A DNA stretch of 64,000 bases from CAZPXH01 sp964591085 (GCA_964591085.1 CAZPXH010000007.1:60402-124401); one strand, 5' to 3'; shown: positions 7,314-17,159, counted from the first letter of the stretch. Translations and numbers: made by a program. The notes: a model not told the origin generated them from the letters alone.

Positions 7314-8839
7314 GCCGGGAACCCGTAGCGGTCATTGACATCGGATCAACCGCCATTCGCATGGTCATCGCCGAACCCGGTGAGGACAACAGCTGGCGTC
7401 GCCTGGACCGCGCATCCCGCGCCGTGGCCTTTGGTCGGGAAGTATTTCTCACCGGTGAGCTTAGTCTTGCGTCCATCCGGACCGCAATTGAGGTGCTCCA
7501 CGGCTTTCGGGAGCTGCTGGACGGTTGGGCCGTGCCCGCAGAGCGCGTGCAGGCGATAGCCACCAGCGCGGTCCGAGAAGCACGCAACCGGGATCTCTTC
7601 CTGGACCGCTTGCGGATCCGCACCGGGTTCCGAATTCGGGTCATAGAGGGAGTGGAAGAGAACCAGCTGACCTTCCTTGCGGTAGAGGCTGCAGTGGACG
7701 ACATGAAGCCGGTTCTCGCTCGCAGCAACGCAGCAATCCTGGAAGTTGGCGGCGGGACCACGGAGCTCATGCTCCTGCAGCGCAATAGCATTGTTGCCGC
7801 CCACAGCCTGCGCCTTGGGACCGTGCGGATAGAGCAGCAGGTTGAGCCTGGCGCACAACCCGACACCATTGAGGACTATCTCCGCGACTCGGTCCGGGTG
7901 GCCACAGAACTCATGGAGGCCGAGCTGCCTCTGGACCGGATTCGCTATCTGATTGCTGTTGGTGGAGACGCCCGCCTCGCGGCGCGGCTTGCCGGCTCCA
8001 AGAAGAAGGAGCAATACAGCGTCATGACCCGCGAGGCATTCGGTGAGCTGTTTGCCAGCCTCCGGGCAATGAGCACGGACGAGATTGTGAGCCGCTTCGG
8101 CATGACCTACAGCGAGGCTGACGGCCTGGTGCCGGCCCTCACCATCTACAAGCTCTTCAGTGATGCAACCAGCGCTGAGGAGCTCATAGTGCCGGACGTG
8201 AGCATTCGGGAGGGAGTTCTCACCAGCTTTGCGTTGGGAATCACGTCTTTGACCGAGGGCCCCTTCCAGCGCCAGGTAATCGCCTCTGCGCGCAGCCTTG
8301 GACGAAAGTTCCACTACGATTCTGCGCACAGCGATCACGTTGCGACGCTCTCACTCCAGCTCTTTGACCAGCTGAAACCCGAGCACGGGCTGGGCCGACG
8401 CGAGCGGGTGCTTCTGGAGGCGGCCGCGATCGTTCACGACATCGGGAACTACATCCAGGTCAGCGGACACCACAAGCACGGCCAGTACATCGTTGCGAAC
8501 TCCGAGATCTTCGGTTTCAGCGCGGATGACATCCAGGTCATTGGCAACCTCGTTCGCTACCACCGCAAGGCCCACCCAAACCAGTCCCACAACTCCTACG
8601 CGGCCCTGCGCCGCGATCAGCAGATTGAGGTGCAGAAGCTTTCGGCCATACTCCGGGTGGCGGACGCACTGGATCGGAGCCACTCCCAGCGCGTGCAGGC
8701 CGTGAAGGTGGAGCTCAGCGAAACCGAGTGCCTGCTCAGATGCGAGAGTTCCGGAGATCTGGCCGTGGAGCGGCGCGGACTCCCGGACAAGGCGGACCTG
8801 TTCACTGCTGTGTTCGGGTACACAGTGGTGCTTGCATGA
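7310..8839 (+). CDS. ppx: Exopolyphosphatase/guanosine pentaphosphatase family protein
   Basis: A 509-residue Ppx/GppA protein. The ASKHA N-terminus has VAVIDIGSTAIRMVI and ILEVGGGTTELMLL phosphate-binding loops. The C-terminal HD-type helical domain (about 320-509) has YDSAHSDHVATLS, AAIVHDIGNYI and HHKHGQYI. It releases phosphate from the ends of polyphosphate chains or hydrolyses pppGpp. The start is GTG at 7310 inside the upstream stop (GTGA), and it overlaps ppk by 4 bases. Pairing with a kinase that makes the polymer favours the exopolyphosphatase role over GppA. Confidence 0.88.
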   Translation: MSREPVAVIDIGSTAIRMVIAEPGEDNSWRRLDRASRAVAFGREVFLTGELSLASIRTAIEVLHGFRELLDGWAVPAERVQAIATSAVREARNRDLFLDRLRIRTGFRIRVIEGVEENQLTFLAVEAAVDDMKPVLARSNAAILEVGGGTTELMLLQRNSIVAAHSLRLGTVRIEQQVEPGAQPDTIEDYLRDSVRVATELMEAELPLDRIRYLIAVGGDARLAARLAGSKKKEQYSVMTREAFGELFASLRAMSTDEIVSRFGMTYSEADGLVPALTIYKLFSDATSAEELIVPDVSIREGVLTSFALGITSLTEGPFQRQVIASARSLGRKFHYDSAHSDHVATLSLQLFDQLKPEHGLGRRERVLLEAAAIVHDIGNYIQVSGHHKHGQYIVANSEIFGFSADDIQVIGNLVRYHRKAHPNQSHNSYAALRRDQQIEVQKLSAILRVADALDRSHSQRVQAVKVELSETECLLRCESSGDLAVERRGLPDKADLFTAVFGYTVVLA

Positions 8840-10986
8840 GCGCAGAGCAGCGATTCTTCAACCGGGAACTCAGCTGGATTGAGTTCAACCGTCGGGTTCT
8901 CGGGGAAGCCCAGGATCCCAGCGTCCCATTGCTTGAGCGCCTGAAGTTTGTGGCTATTGTCATGAGCAATTTCGACGAGTTCTTCATGGTCCGTGTTGCC
9001 ACGGTTCGGCGGCAGGTGATCCAGGGGCAGGCGGGCAACTGTCCAACCGGGATGTCTCCCGCCGAGCAGCTTGCGGAAATGATGGACCGCTACCGGGGCA
9101 TGTCCGCGGAGACCTATGACCTTCTCCACCAGGAGCTGCTCCCGAGCCTTTCCGAGGCAGGGATCACCATCCGCTCCGTGTCCGAGCTCAGCCCCGGGCA
9201 GCTCCGGCACGCCCGCGATTACTACCAGACCGAACTTGCTCCCCTGCTGACCCCGGTCCGCGTAGCGGCCAACGAGCGCCTGCAACAGGTTGAGAACAAT
9301 CGCCTTGCCATTGCCTTCCTGCTTTCGCCGGATGGGGAGGTCCTCACCACCGAAATCGAGGCTGGAGCAGACGGGTCGGCGGGGCCAGACGCTGGGCAGC
9401 CCCGCATTGCCGTGGTCCCGCTCCCCGGCAACACCTCGCGCTTCATTCCTGTTCCCTGTGCCGTTGGAACCCAGTGCTTTGCGCTGGCCGATGACTGCAT
9501 TGCGAGCTTTGGCGCTGACCTGTTCCCAGGGCAGGAGATTCTGGACCGTGCCGTCTTCCGGCTCACGCGCGATGCAGACCTCGGAGTGGACGAGGACCGG
9601 GACGATGATTTTGTAGAAGCGATGGGGCAGGTGCTGATGGCCAGGGAAAACGGCGATGTAGTTCGTCTGGTTCTCAGTCCCTGCGAAACCACGCTCCGCG
9701 ACGGGCTGGTCGCGGCGGCGGAAGTGGACGAGTCTCGCCTCTTTGAGCACCCGGGACCCCTGGACCTGAAGTCCCTGATGAAGCTCTCCGGGCTGCCCGG
9801 CTTTGACTCCCTCCGCTACGCATCCTGGGAAGCGGCCCCGGGCCTGGACGCGGACGATGGGGAGTCGATGTTCCCCCTGATTGCCGCTCGGGATCACCTG
9901 CTCTACCACCCATACCACTCGTTTGCGCCAGTGGTACGCCTGCTGCGGGAGGCTGCCGCAGATCCTGATGTGCTGGCAATCAAGATGACCCTGTACCGGA
10001 CCAGCACAGATTCACCGGTGATAGCCGCGCTGGAGGCAGCCGCATCAGCCGGCAAGCAGGTCACCGCGGTGGTGGAGCTCAAGGCGCGTTTTGACGAAGC
10101 GCGGAACATCGGGTGGGCGCAGCGGCTGGAGCACGCCGGTGTCATTGTCGTCTACGGGATTGCCAGACTGAAGATTCACGCCAAGGCGCTCCTGATCGTT
10201 CGGAAGGAACCAAACGGGATTCGCCGCTACCTTCACCTTGGAACGGGCAACTACAACGACACGACTGCCCGCCTGTACACCGATTTTGGCCTGCTCACCA
10301 GCGATGAGCGGCTCGGTTACGACCTGTCCCTGGTGTTCAACGCGCTTACCGGCTACTCCTCCGTCCCACGCCTGACCCGCCTGGTCATGGCGCCAACCCA
10401 ACTCAAGAGCCGGATCCTTCAGATGATCGAGCGGGAGGCAAGCCGCGCAAAGAACGAGGAACCCGGGATCATCATTGGCAAGATGAACGCGCTGGCGGAC
10501 GTTGATGTAATTCGCGCGCTGTACAGCGCCAGCCAGGCCGGTGTCCGGATCCGGCTCAACGTTCGGGGAATCTGCATGCTTGTCCCGGGCGTGAAAGGCC
10601 TCAGCGAGAACATTCAGGTTGTCAGCGTGATTGACCGCTACCTTGAGCACGCGCGGGCCTTTTACTTCCGGAACGGCGGAACCGATGAGCTGTATCTCTC
10701 CAGCGCAGACTGGATGCCGCGCAACCTGGAACGGCGGGTGGAGCTGATGTTCCCCGTGGGAGATCCCGCGATGCGCAGGCGAATCCTTCGGTTCATGGAG
10801 CTCTCTCTGGACGATGAGCGCAAAGGACACCTGCTGCGCACCGACGGGAGCTTCCGCAAGCGCAAGCACGCTGCCGATGACCCCGGAAGTCAGTACCGCT
10901 CTTGGCGCCAGGTACAGGACTCCGCCCAGCAGCGCTACGAGGAAAACCCCGAGTTCACGGTCCGCCGCAGTCCAACGGACGCCTGA
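8836..10986 (+). CDS. ppk1: Polyphosphate kinase 1
   Basis: A 716-residue PPK1. It opens with the N-terminal domain signature RFFNRELSWIEFNRRVLGEA and carries the head domain. The two phospholipase D-like domains hold the autophosphorylated His region (GIARLKIHAKALLI, then LHLGTGNYNDTTARLYTD) and the second motif around RLNVRGICMLVPG and YLSSADWMPRNLERR. It reversibly polymerises the gamma-phosphate of ATP into polyphosphate. The start is ATG 8836 overlapping the ppx stop; upstream in-frame codons belong to ppx. Length and motifs are normal for the family. Confidence 0.95.
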   Translation: MSAEQRFFNRELSWIEFNRRVLGEAQDPSVPLLERLKFVAIVMSNFDEFFMVRVATVRRQVIQGQAGNCPTGMSPAEQLAEMMDRYRGMSAETYDLLHQELLPSLSEAGITIRSVSELSPGQLRHARDYYQTELAPLLTPVRVAANERLQQVENNRLAIAFLLSPDGEVLTTEIEAGADGSAGPDAGQPRIAVVPLPGNTSRFIPVPCAVGTQCFALADDCIASFGADLFPGQEILDRAVFRLTRDADLGVDEDRDDDFVEAMGQVLMARENGDVVRLVLSPCETTLRDGLVAAAEVDESRLFEHPGPLDLKSLMKLSGLPGFDSLRYASWEAAPGLDADDGESMFPLIAARDHLLYHPYHSFAPVVRLLREAAADPDVLAIKMTLYRTSTDSPVIAALEAAASAGKQVTAVVELKARFDEARNIGWAQRLEHAGVIVVYGIARLKIHAKALLIVRKEPNGIRRYLHLGTGNYNDTTARLYTDFGLLTSDERLGYDLSLVFNALTGYSSVPRLTRLVMAPTQLKSRILQMIEREASRAKNEEPGIIIGKMNALADVDVIRALYSASQAGVRIRLNVRGICMLVPGVKGLSENIQVVSVIDRYLEHARAFYFRNGGTDELYLSSADWMPRNLERRVELMFPVGDPAMRRRILRFMELSLDDERKGHLLRTDGSFRKRKHAADDPGSQYRSWRQVQDSAQQRYEENPEFTVRRSPTDA

Positions 10987-11021
10987 ACCCGCGGACTAGC
11001 CACGCGGCTGCGCACCAGTGC

Positions 11022-14000
11022 CTATGGTTGGTCTGAGTCCCAGACGGGGATCGGCTGAAAGGCCCCGGCGCGCCCGCCCGATTCCCCAACAACCTCACTG
11101 ACCCTGGCGAAGAGCTCGGGATCGGTCCGCCGGAGAATCGCAAGGCTGTCCTGCACAATCCGCTCGTTGCCTTCCAGTCGCGCGGCCTGTGCACGGATTG
11201 CGTGGATGACCGGGGCGTCCGGGCGGACGGCAATCGCGCGAGCCAGTGTTTCCAGTGCGGTTTCCGCATCTCCCGCAGACAGCGCAAGATTCGCCAGGTT
11301 GGTGTAGGACGGCAGGTAATCCGGGACCGCACTGATGGCCTCGTTGAAGGCTCGCTCGGCGCCTGCCCTATCCCCGAACACTGCGGAAAGAATTCCAAGC
11401 CTGTTGCGGAAGATCGCTTCCCGCCTTCCGCCCGCTCTGGCCGCCTGCTGCACCAGCTCCTGCCGCTGTGGCGCATAGAGTCCAGCGCGCATCCCGGCCC
11501 GGCTCTCCGTCACCGCGCCGTTGACAAGGCCCGGCGCGGGGGGAACCACGTCAATGCTCGCGGGAGGAATCCCCGCCGCGGGGAAGCGCGTCCTTGCTTC
11601 GGCCAGCGGGATGAATTCCACCCGGCCGCGTCCGTGGTTTGCATCTACCAGGGCGGAACCTTCGCGCCACGCCGCCCAGAAACCGTCGCTGACGACGGTT
11701 GTTTCCACCGGCAACCAGATGGTTCCGTTGTGTTCAAAGACCGCGGTGTCCGGGCCGTCGTACAGCCAGGACAGCTCCGCTGGTTCTCGCGTGTCAAAGG
11801 CAATCATCACGTGGCCCGGAGTGGTAACGACGGCAGTCCGAATTCCGGCCGCCTCGTACATGGAGGCCAAAAGCGCGGAGGTGTCATCGCAGTCCCCGAT
11901 GCGGTAAGCCAGCGTGGTTCGCGGGAACCGAACCGTGTCCACCAGCGACGGTTGCCCCAAAACCTCGGTGAAGGGGCTGTCGGGGTCCTCCAGATAGGTA
12001 ATGCCGTAGGTCCCAAGCCCGTCAGCAAGGCGCATTGCCCGTTCAATGATGGCAGGAAGGGTTCCCGAGCTGCCCTGACGGTCCGCCTGCTGGTTGGAAT
12101 CTGCCGGGTTGCCCGCTTCGGCGAGCAGTCCGGCAGTGAAGCGCGCCACGGTCTCCTCGTTGGGAACAATGAATGAGCTGAGTTTGGCGCTGTCGTCCCA
12201 GGTGATGGACGTGGCTCTCCTCAGAAGCGTCTGAGCTCGCTGTCGCAGCTCCCAGCCCGCGTCCGACACAACGGAGACCTCCGCCTGCACCGGTACGTCC
12301 TCCGCGACACCGAACACTTCGGTCCGCAGAACAACCGGAACCCGATAGCTTGCGCTGCTTCCCGGGCGGATGGATTCAGTTACCCGGATGGTGCTTTCGC
12401 CAGCGCTGTACTGGCCGAGTGACAGCCCGACGGCAAACCCGGTGACCGCTTGGGAAGAGGTGTTCTGCAGCGTCACCTCTGCAAAGCCATCCTCCGCGTA
12501 GTTGCGGATCAGCGCGGGAAACACCTCGGATAGGGTCACTTCGGCAATTTGCAGATGGGCCTGGGGTGCGCGGCCCGGTTCCTCAAAGGATGCGCGGAGG
12601 CGCTCCAACTCACGGGCGATCTCGGGGTCCCGGCCGGAAAGGGGAATAGCCAGCTCATACATGCGCTGGGCATCCGAGTACGCAATCTGCGCCGAAGTCC
12701 TGCCCAGATCCTGCAGGAGCAAAAGCGCATCCTGGGCCAGCCTGCGCGCGCTGGCGAGGACCCGACTGAGCTGGGTGCGGTCTCTTCCTTCCTGGATTTC
12801 CGGATTCCGGGGATCCCGGTTGGCTGCCTCGCTCCACCAGTGGTAGGCGAAGTCAAGTGCGTTCTGCTCCTCTGCCAACCCTGCCGCTGCCACGTAGGTC
12901 TGGGTTGGTTGGCGAAAGGTCTGGATGTTCGCTGTGATCTCAGCCCATGCCTGTTCTTCCTCGTTGAGCTCGCGGCCGGCAATCGCGGGGTCAAAGAGCT
13001 GGACAATCCAGCCATTGCTGCTGCTGGATAGCAGATAGACGTAGCCGTTTGTCGGATCCACGGCTACGGCGGGTACCTGCAGGAAGCTGTCCGCAATCCC
13101 GGGAACGGAGCTGAGCGTCCAGACCGGCACGCCGCTGGCGTCATACCGGACCAGCTCCTGCTGTTTCAGCGCCAGGAGGCCACCATCGGGGAGCGGCGCC
13201 ATGGACTTCACCGCATCCCCTGTCTGTACGCCAAGAAGCGTGATGCTCCCGATGTCCTCCCCCGTGTCCGGACGGACGATCCGCACCGATTGAGAGAGGA
13301 TGTCGTAGATCCAGAGGTTTCCCAGGGGACCGGTGGCAATCGCCGGAGTTGGTGTCTCCACCGGGGGGTCCAGTGCTATCCGCTGCGGTCCCGCCTCCCC
13401 GGTTGCGTAGAAGCCGTAGCTCCCGTCCGCGGAAGGACTCACATCCCCAAGGACGGCCTCTCCCCCGGGCAGCACGGTGAAGCTGTAAGGAAACGTAACG
13501 GGCGTCCGAAAGGATTGCACGAATCCGTCCGAGATCCGGTAGGCAATCCCGCTTGAGGATCCCCGCGTCCAGAGGACTCCGCTGGATGAGTACTGGACGG
13601 CGAGCCCGGCATCATTGGCGCCCGCCTGCTGCAGGAGTGGTCCCGGCTGGCCAATGACGCGAAACGCGGGGTCCATCTCATAGCTGTAGACACTTGCCCC
13701 AATGGCGACCCGACCGAACGCACTTGCCGCTATCCCCGTTGACGTGGGGATCGGAATCCGGAGGGCCGGATCGCTTGCGAAGCTCACGGGAGCCACGCGA
13801 ATTGTCGACAGCGAGGCAGCAGGGATCTCCGTTCCGAGGGTGGGGTAAACTGCGCGGGCCACGGCGGAAGCAAGTGCCTGGGACAAGCGCTGCGGGTCCG
13901 CACCCACAACCGCAGAGTTTCCGCTGCCCAGGCGACCGTTCACCGATACTGCGGCGGTGATACCCCGGGCGTCTGACGAGAGCACAATCTCCACGCTTCC

Positions 14001-14228
14001 GTCCCGACCGTCACCCGAAAGGCGGAAGAGTTCCTTGTATCGCTCGTTGACCTGATACTCCACATCCGCGGCTAGCTCGGAGCGGTTTAGCCCGACGGTG
14101 GAGAAATCGCGGATTGCGCCGAGGCGGAATTCGGGGACATGAGCAGAGGCTCGCTGCGCGAAGCTCAGCGGGCTGAGCACAAGAACGACAATTCCCGCTA
14201 TGAGTGACGACCGTGCCGCTGCCTGCAT
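11022..14228 (-). CDS. Large exported protein with transglutaminase-like and TPR domains
   Basis: A 1068-residue protein. A signal peptide (SSLIAGIVVLVLSPLSFAQ) is followed by about 400 residues that look like a beta-propeller/NHL-type region (repeated GNLWIYD, PDGGLLALK and NGYVYLL strands). A helical middle part follows, then an Ig-like beta segment (VTLQNTSSQAVTGFAVGLSLGQY). A transglutaminase-like core sits near residue 760-840, with the Cys in YRIGDCDDTSALLASMYEAAG and the His in GHVMIAFDT. C-terminal TPRs include GDRAGAERAFNEAISAVPDYLPSYTN. A periplasmic or surface peptidase-like or scaffold role is possible; the substrate is unknown. It ends convergently 35 bases after ppk1. Confidence 0.75.
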   Translation of the reverse strand: MQAAARSSLIAGIVVLVLSPLSFAQRASAHVPEFRLGAIRDFSTVGLNRSELAADVEYQVNERYKELFRLSGDGRDGSVEIVLSSDARGITAAVSVNGRLGSGNSAVVGADPQRLSQALASAVARAVYPTLGTEIPAASLSTIRVAPVSFASDPALRIPIPTSTGIAASAFGRVAIGASVYSYEMDPAFRVIGQPGPLLQQAGANDAGLAVQYSSSGVLWTRGSSSGIAYRISDGFVQSFRTPVTFPYSFTVLPGGEAVLGDVSPSADGSYGFYATGEAGPQRIALDPPVETPTPAIATGPLGNLWIYDILSQSVRIVRPDTGEDIGSITLLGVQTGDAVKSMAPLPDGGLLALKQQELVRYDASGVPVWTLSSVPGIADSFLQVPAVAVDPTNGYVYLLSSSSNGWIVQLFDPAIAGRELNEEEQAWAEITANIQTFRQPTQTYVAAAGLAEEQNALDFAYHWWSEAANRDPRNPEIQEGRDRTQLSRVLASARRLAQDALLLLQDLGRTSAQIAYSDAQRMYELAIPLSGRDPEIARELERLRASFEEPGRAPQAHLQIAEVTLSEVFPALIRNYAEDGFAEVTLQNTSSQAVTGFAVGLSLGQYSAGESTIRVTESIRPGSSASYRVPVVLRTEVFGVAEDVPVQAEVSVVSDAGWELRQRAQTLLRRATSITWDDSAKLSSFIVPNEETVARFTAGLLAEAGNPADSNQQADRQGSSGTLPAIIERAMRLADGLGTYGITYLEDPDSPFTEVLGQPSLVDTVRFPRTTLAYRIGDCDDTSALLASMYEAAGIRTAVVTTPGHVMIAFDTREPAELSWLYDGPDTAVFEHNGTIWLPVETTVVSDGFWAAWREGSALVDANHGRGRVEFIPLAEARTRFPAAGIPPASIDVVPPAPGLVNGAVTESRAGMRAGLYAPQRQELVQQAARAGGRREAIFRNRLGILSAVFGDRAGAERAFNEAISAVPDYLPSYTNLANLALSAGDAETALETLARAIAVRPDAPVIHAIRAQAARLEGNERIVQDSLAILRRTDPELFARVSEVVGESGGRAGAFQPIPVWDSDQP

Positions 14229-14246
14229 ACTCTTGGCATTGTAGCC

Positions 14247-15071
14247 ATGCTTGGGAAGTATTTCTCCTGGAACGGTCAGCTTCGCGACACTCCAGAGGCG
14301 CGAATTGCTGCGGATGACCTGGATTTCGCCTCCGGGTTCGGCATCTATGAGACGCTGCGGGTCCGCAGCGGAGTTCTGTACTTCTGTGAGGACCACGAGG
14401 CACGCCTGTTCCTCAGTGCACAGGTCCTCGGCCTGGCCCTTCGCTGGGGTCCCGGCGGCCTGTGTCGGGAGATTGAGGGCCTGTTGTCCCACAGCGACGT
14501 TCCGGAAGCCAACGTCAGGGTTCTGGTGATTGGCAGGGGAGACGGGACGGACCGCGACCGAAACGACCACTTTGTCATGCTGGTTGAACCCCCGCATGTT
14601 CCGTCCTCCGCGCCCGATTCCGGCGTCCCCTGCATCCTTTCCAACGGCGAACGAGCTTTTCCCGCGGCCAAATCACTCAACCTCCTGGTGAGCCGCATGG
14701 CCTACCAGCGCGCCCAGGCCGCCGGTGCCTACGATGCGCTGCTTGTTGCCCACGACGGCGTTGTGACCGAAGGCACCCGAACCAGCGTCCTGTGGGAGCA
14801 GGACGGAGAGGTCTGGACTACCGTTTCCGATCGCGCTCTTGGAGGTGTGACCTTTCTTCACCTGGAGCGAACGCTTGCCACCCTGGACATCAAGGTAAGG
14901 CGGGGCCTCCTGTCGCGCGACCTGCTTGCAAGTGGTGCGGTGCCGCTGTGGATCAGCAGCACCTCAACCGGGATTGTGCCGGTCAGCCGGGTAGATGACA
15001 CCGATCTCCCGCGGGGAGAGCGCCTGGCCCCAGTGCTGCAGAAACTCCGCAGTGGCCTGGGGTATCGGTGA
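14247..15071 (+). CDS. Class IV aminotransferase (BCAT/aminodeoxychorismate lyase-like)
   Basis: A 274-residue fold-type IV PLP enzyme. DDLDFASGFGIYETLRV begins the N-terminal domain. AAKSLNLLVSRMAYQRAQ contains the PLP-binding Lys, VVTEGTRTSVLW has the conserved Glu, and STSTGIVPVSRVD the phosphate-binding loop. Candidates are branched-chain aminotransferase, D-amino acid aminotransferase or 4-amino-4-deoxychorismate lyase; the sequence alone does not decide. The gene starts only 18 bases from the divergent start of the transglutaminase-like gene, so promoters must overlap coding sequence. Confidence 0.82.
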   Translation: MLGKYFSWNGQLRDTPEARIAADDLDFASGFGIYETLRVRSGVLYFCEDHEARLFLSAQVLGLALRWGPGGLCREIEGLLSHSDVPEANVRVLVIGRGDGTDRDRNDHFVMLVEPPHVPSSAPDSGVPCILSNGERAFPAAKSLNLLVSRMAYQRAQAAGAYDALLVAHDGVVTEGTRTSVLWEQDGEVWTTVSDRALGGVTFLHLERTLATLDIKVRRGLLSRDLLASGAVPLWISSTSTGIVPVSRVDDTDLPRGERLAPVLQKLRSGLGYR

Positions 15072-15116
15072 GGCCGAGGCCCCGGTGCGCTACACTGACG
15101 CTACAAGGATGACTAC

Positions 15117-15581
15117 ATGAGCAAAGCAATTCCGAGCATCGCCCTGGTGATACTGCTGTCAGGCTGTGCAAGCCTGGGGCAAGCCTCCGTGGCTGACAAC
15201 GCGCAGCGAGATGCCGTGGACCAGGTCCTCGGTGGACTGGAGATGGCGGCTGCCACCGGCCAGTGGGACCCGATTGTGCAGACGCCATTTTTGTGGGGAA
15301 GCGAGATTCTCGTCCGTACCCAGGACGTGACCGCCGCACTGCCCGGTGTGGATGAGCTGGTTTCCTGGGCAAGCCCGGATTCGGTAGAACTGCAACGAGC
15401 TACGGCGGAGGCCTGGCTGGACATCTCCGGTCCCGGCGACGACCTGTCCGTGCAGCGCTTCTTTGCAAGCAGAGACAACCTGATTCTGGCAGAGCTCAGC
15501 GGCTTTGTGTTTCCGGTCTGGCTCCTGGTGAGCCCGGGAGATTCCCCGCGGCTCCTGGGCATTGCCTTGGGGGTGCTGTGA
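15117..15581 (+). CDS. Lipoprotein of unknown function
   Basis: A 154-residue protein with a lipoprotein signal peptide: IALVILLSGCAS puts the lipobox Cys near residue 17. The mature part is small, acidic and has no recognised domain. It is followed, with a 4-base overlap, by a FecR-domain protein and then by a second lipoprotein, suggesting an envelope operon. AAGGATGA before the ATG is the probable ribosome site. Confidence 0.7.
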   Translation: MSKAIPSIALVILLSGCASLGQASVADNAQRDAVDQVLGGLEMAAATGQWDPIVQTPFLWGSEILVRTQDVTAALPGVDELVSWASPDSVELQRATAEAWLDISGPGDDLSVQRFFASRDNLILAELSGFVFPVWLLVSPGDSPRLLGIALGVL

Positions 15582-16630
15582 TGCGAAAGACAGCAGTTAT
15601 CGCCGGGCTGCTGTGCCTGCTCGGGGCCGGACTCTCCGCACAGGCTGCCGATGTCACCTACTTTGAAGGGGCCCCTCAGCTGGAGCGCGCGTCCGGTCAA
15701 AGCGAGCCCATAGACTTTGGGTTGGGCGTCGGTACAGAAGACGCGGTAGTCACTGGAGTCGGGGACTTTGTGGAGCTGAGCCTTGCCAACGGGGGAACCA
15801 TCTCCGTTGAGTCCAGCACGGTCTTCCGAATCGATGAGGTCAGCGAGAACGGGCAGCCACCGGTCCCGGTCCTGCGTACAACTGTCGGCTCGGTACGAGT
15901 TGCGCTGGGGGACCGAATTCGTGGGACTGTTGAGCCGAGATTTGCCACCGCATCTGCCGCCGCCGGTGTGCGGGGAACCGAGTTTCTGGTGTTTGCCGGC
16001 CAGGACGGCTCTTCTCTCTTTGTGGTGGAGCAGGGCCTGGTAGTTGTGAGCGGGCAGAACGGGGATGTGGAACTGGGTCCCGAGCAGGCTGTTGAGGTGA
16101 ACACCGACGGACGCCTGGGCGAACGCTTCCAGGTTCGCAGGGGCAGCATCAACTTCCAGGACTGGAACCGCGGACGTCTCCAACAGTTTTCCGACAACCC
16201 CGTGGCTATTATGCGGGAGGCCCGCCAGCGAATGGCTCAGTTGATCCAGGAGATCCGGGAGCTTCGGCAGAGCTACAATCAGCTTGCAAGGGAAATTGAC
16301 GAGCTCCGGATTGAGGCCCGTCGGTTGGCTGATGAAGGGATGCGGGATGAGGCTGCCCGCCTGTTCGAGCAGGAGGTAGAGCCCCGGCAGTTGGCGGCGT
16401 CCTACCGGCTGATCACATTGCGCTACACGGTGAACAGCGCAATCAATCTCCGCACCTTTGTGATCGCCCCGCTGAACTCGCGCGGGCAGGCCCTATTGAT
16501 CCGGAATTCAGAACAACTGCGGGAGTTTGCCGGTGAATACCGCCAGATTGTGCGAAACTATGCTGAGGTAGTTGCCCCGGAGATCCGGGAACGCGACTTC
16601 CTTTTTGACCGAACACTGAGGGAGGAATAG
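15578..16630 (+). CDS. Exported FecR-domain protein with coiled-coil tail
   Basis: A 350-residue protein. The signal peptide (VIAGLLCLLGAGLSAQAADV) precedes a FecR-like beta domain (about 25-175) with GVGDFVELSLANGGTISVE and ATASAAAGVRGTEFLVFAG. The family hallmark of conditional 'VRGTEF' after a 'TPxAxxxxxG'-like strand is visible. The C-terminal half is a helical coiled coil (QRMAQLIQEIRELRQSYNQLAREIDELRIEARRLADEG in pieces). It has no transmembrane anchor for sigma-factor signalling, so it is not a classical FecR anti-sigma regulator. Stand-alone exported FecR proteins of this kind are common in spirochaetes; their function is unknown. Confidence 0.75.
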   Translation: MMRKTAVIAGLLCLLGAGLSAQAADVTYFEGAPQLERASGQSEPIDFGLGVGTEDAVVTGVGDFVELSLANGGTISVESSTVFRIDEVSENGQPPVPVLRTTVGSVRVALGDRIRGTVEPRFATASAAAGVRGTEFLVFAGQDGSSLFVVEQGLVVVSGQNGDVELGPEQAVEVNTDGRLGERFQVRRGSINFQDWNRGRLQQFSDNPVAIMREARQRMAQLIQEIRELRQSYNQLAREIDELRIEARRLADEGMRDEAARLFEQEVEPRQLAASYRLITLRYTVNSAINLRTFVIAPLNSRGQALLIRNSEQLREFAGEYRQIVRNYAEVVAPEIRERDFLFDRTLREE

Positions 16631-16633
16631 ATA

Positions 16634-17158
16634 ATGAACATGATGAAAACGGGCGTTGGCAGGGAAAGCGTGAGTGGCCTTGGAAGAGCGCTTCGCCTGG
16701 CCGCGGTACTTGGCGCCATTCTCGCGCTAGCCGGGTGTGAAGAGCTCCTTGCGGCGCTCCTTGCGGCGGAAGCAGACCCGGACCAGGCTATCTCTGGCCT
16801 CATGGACGACTTTGAGGAGACGCTGAATCAGGACGGGGGCTACACCGGCAGCGAGATTGCGTCGCTCTTTCACTCCAACATTGAGGATCCTGTTGTGGAT
16901 GACACCGAGTTCTGGAGCACATCACTCTTTGCCGCAGCTGACGGTCCCTATTCCATCATCGTAGGGACATCGGTTGAGAACAACAGCGAGTTTGATGGTG
17001 CTCGTCAGGCGACGGTTACAGTAGAGAACGGGTTCTCCGTAACCCGGGACTGGGACTTTGTGTTCCTCCAGGATGGGTTCAACTGGCGCATCCGAAAGAT
17101 TGAAGAATTGGACTCCGACGGGAACTACGTGGAGGACTACCTCCGCCGGATCAACTGA
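16634..17158 (+). CDS. Lipoprotein of unknown function
   Basis: A 174-residue protein. A hydrophobic segment ending LGAILALAGCEELL gives a lipobox Cys near residue 35. The long basic N-region means the true start could be a later Met. The mature part resembles small NTF2/SnoaL-like or DUF4878-type lipoproteins (WDFVFLQDGFNWRIRKIEELD), but this is a weak impression. It lies three bases after the FecR gene and is probably co-transcribed with it. Confidence 0.65.
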   Translation: MNMMKTGVGRESVSGLGRALRLAAVLGAILALAGCEELLAALLAAEADPDQAISGLMDDFEETLNQDGGYTGSEIASLFHSNIEDPVVDDTEFWSTSLFAAADGPYSIIVGTSVENNSEFDGARQATVTVENGFSVTRDWDFVFLQDGFNWRIRKIEELDSDGNYVEDYLRRIN

Positions 17159-17159
17159 T

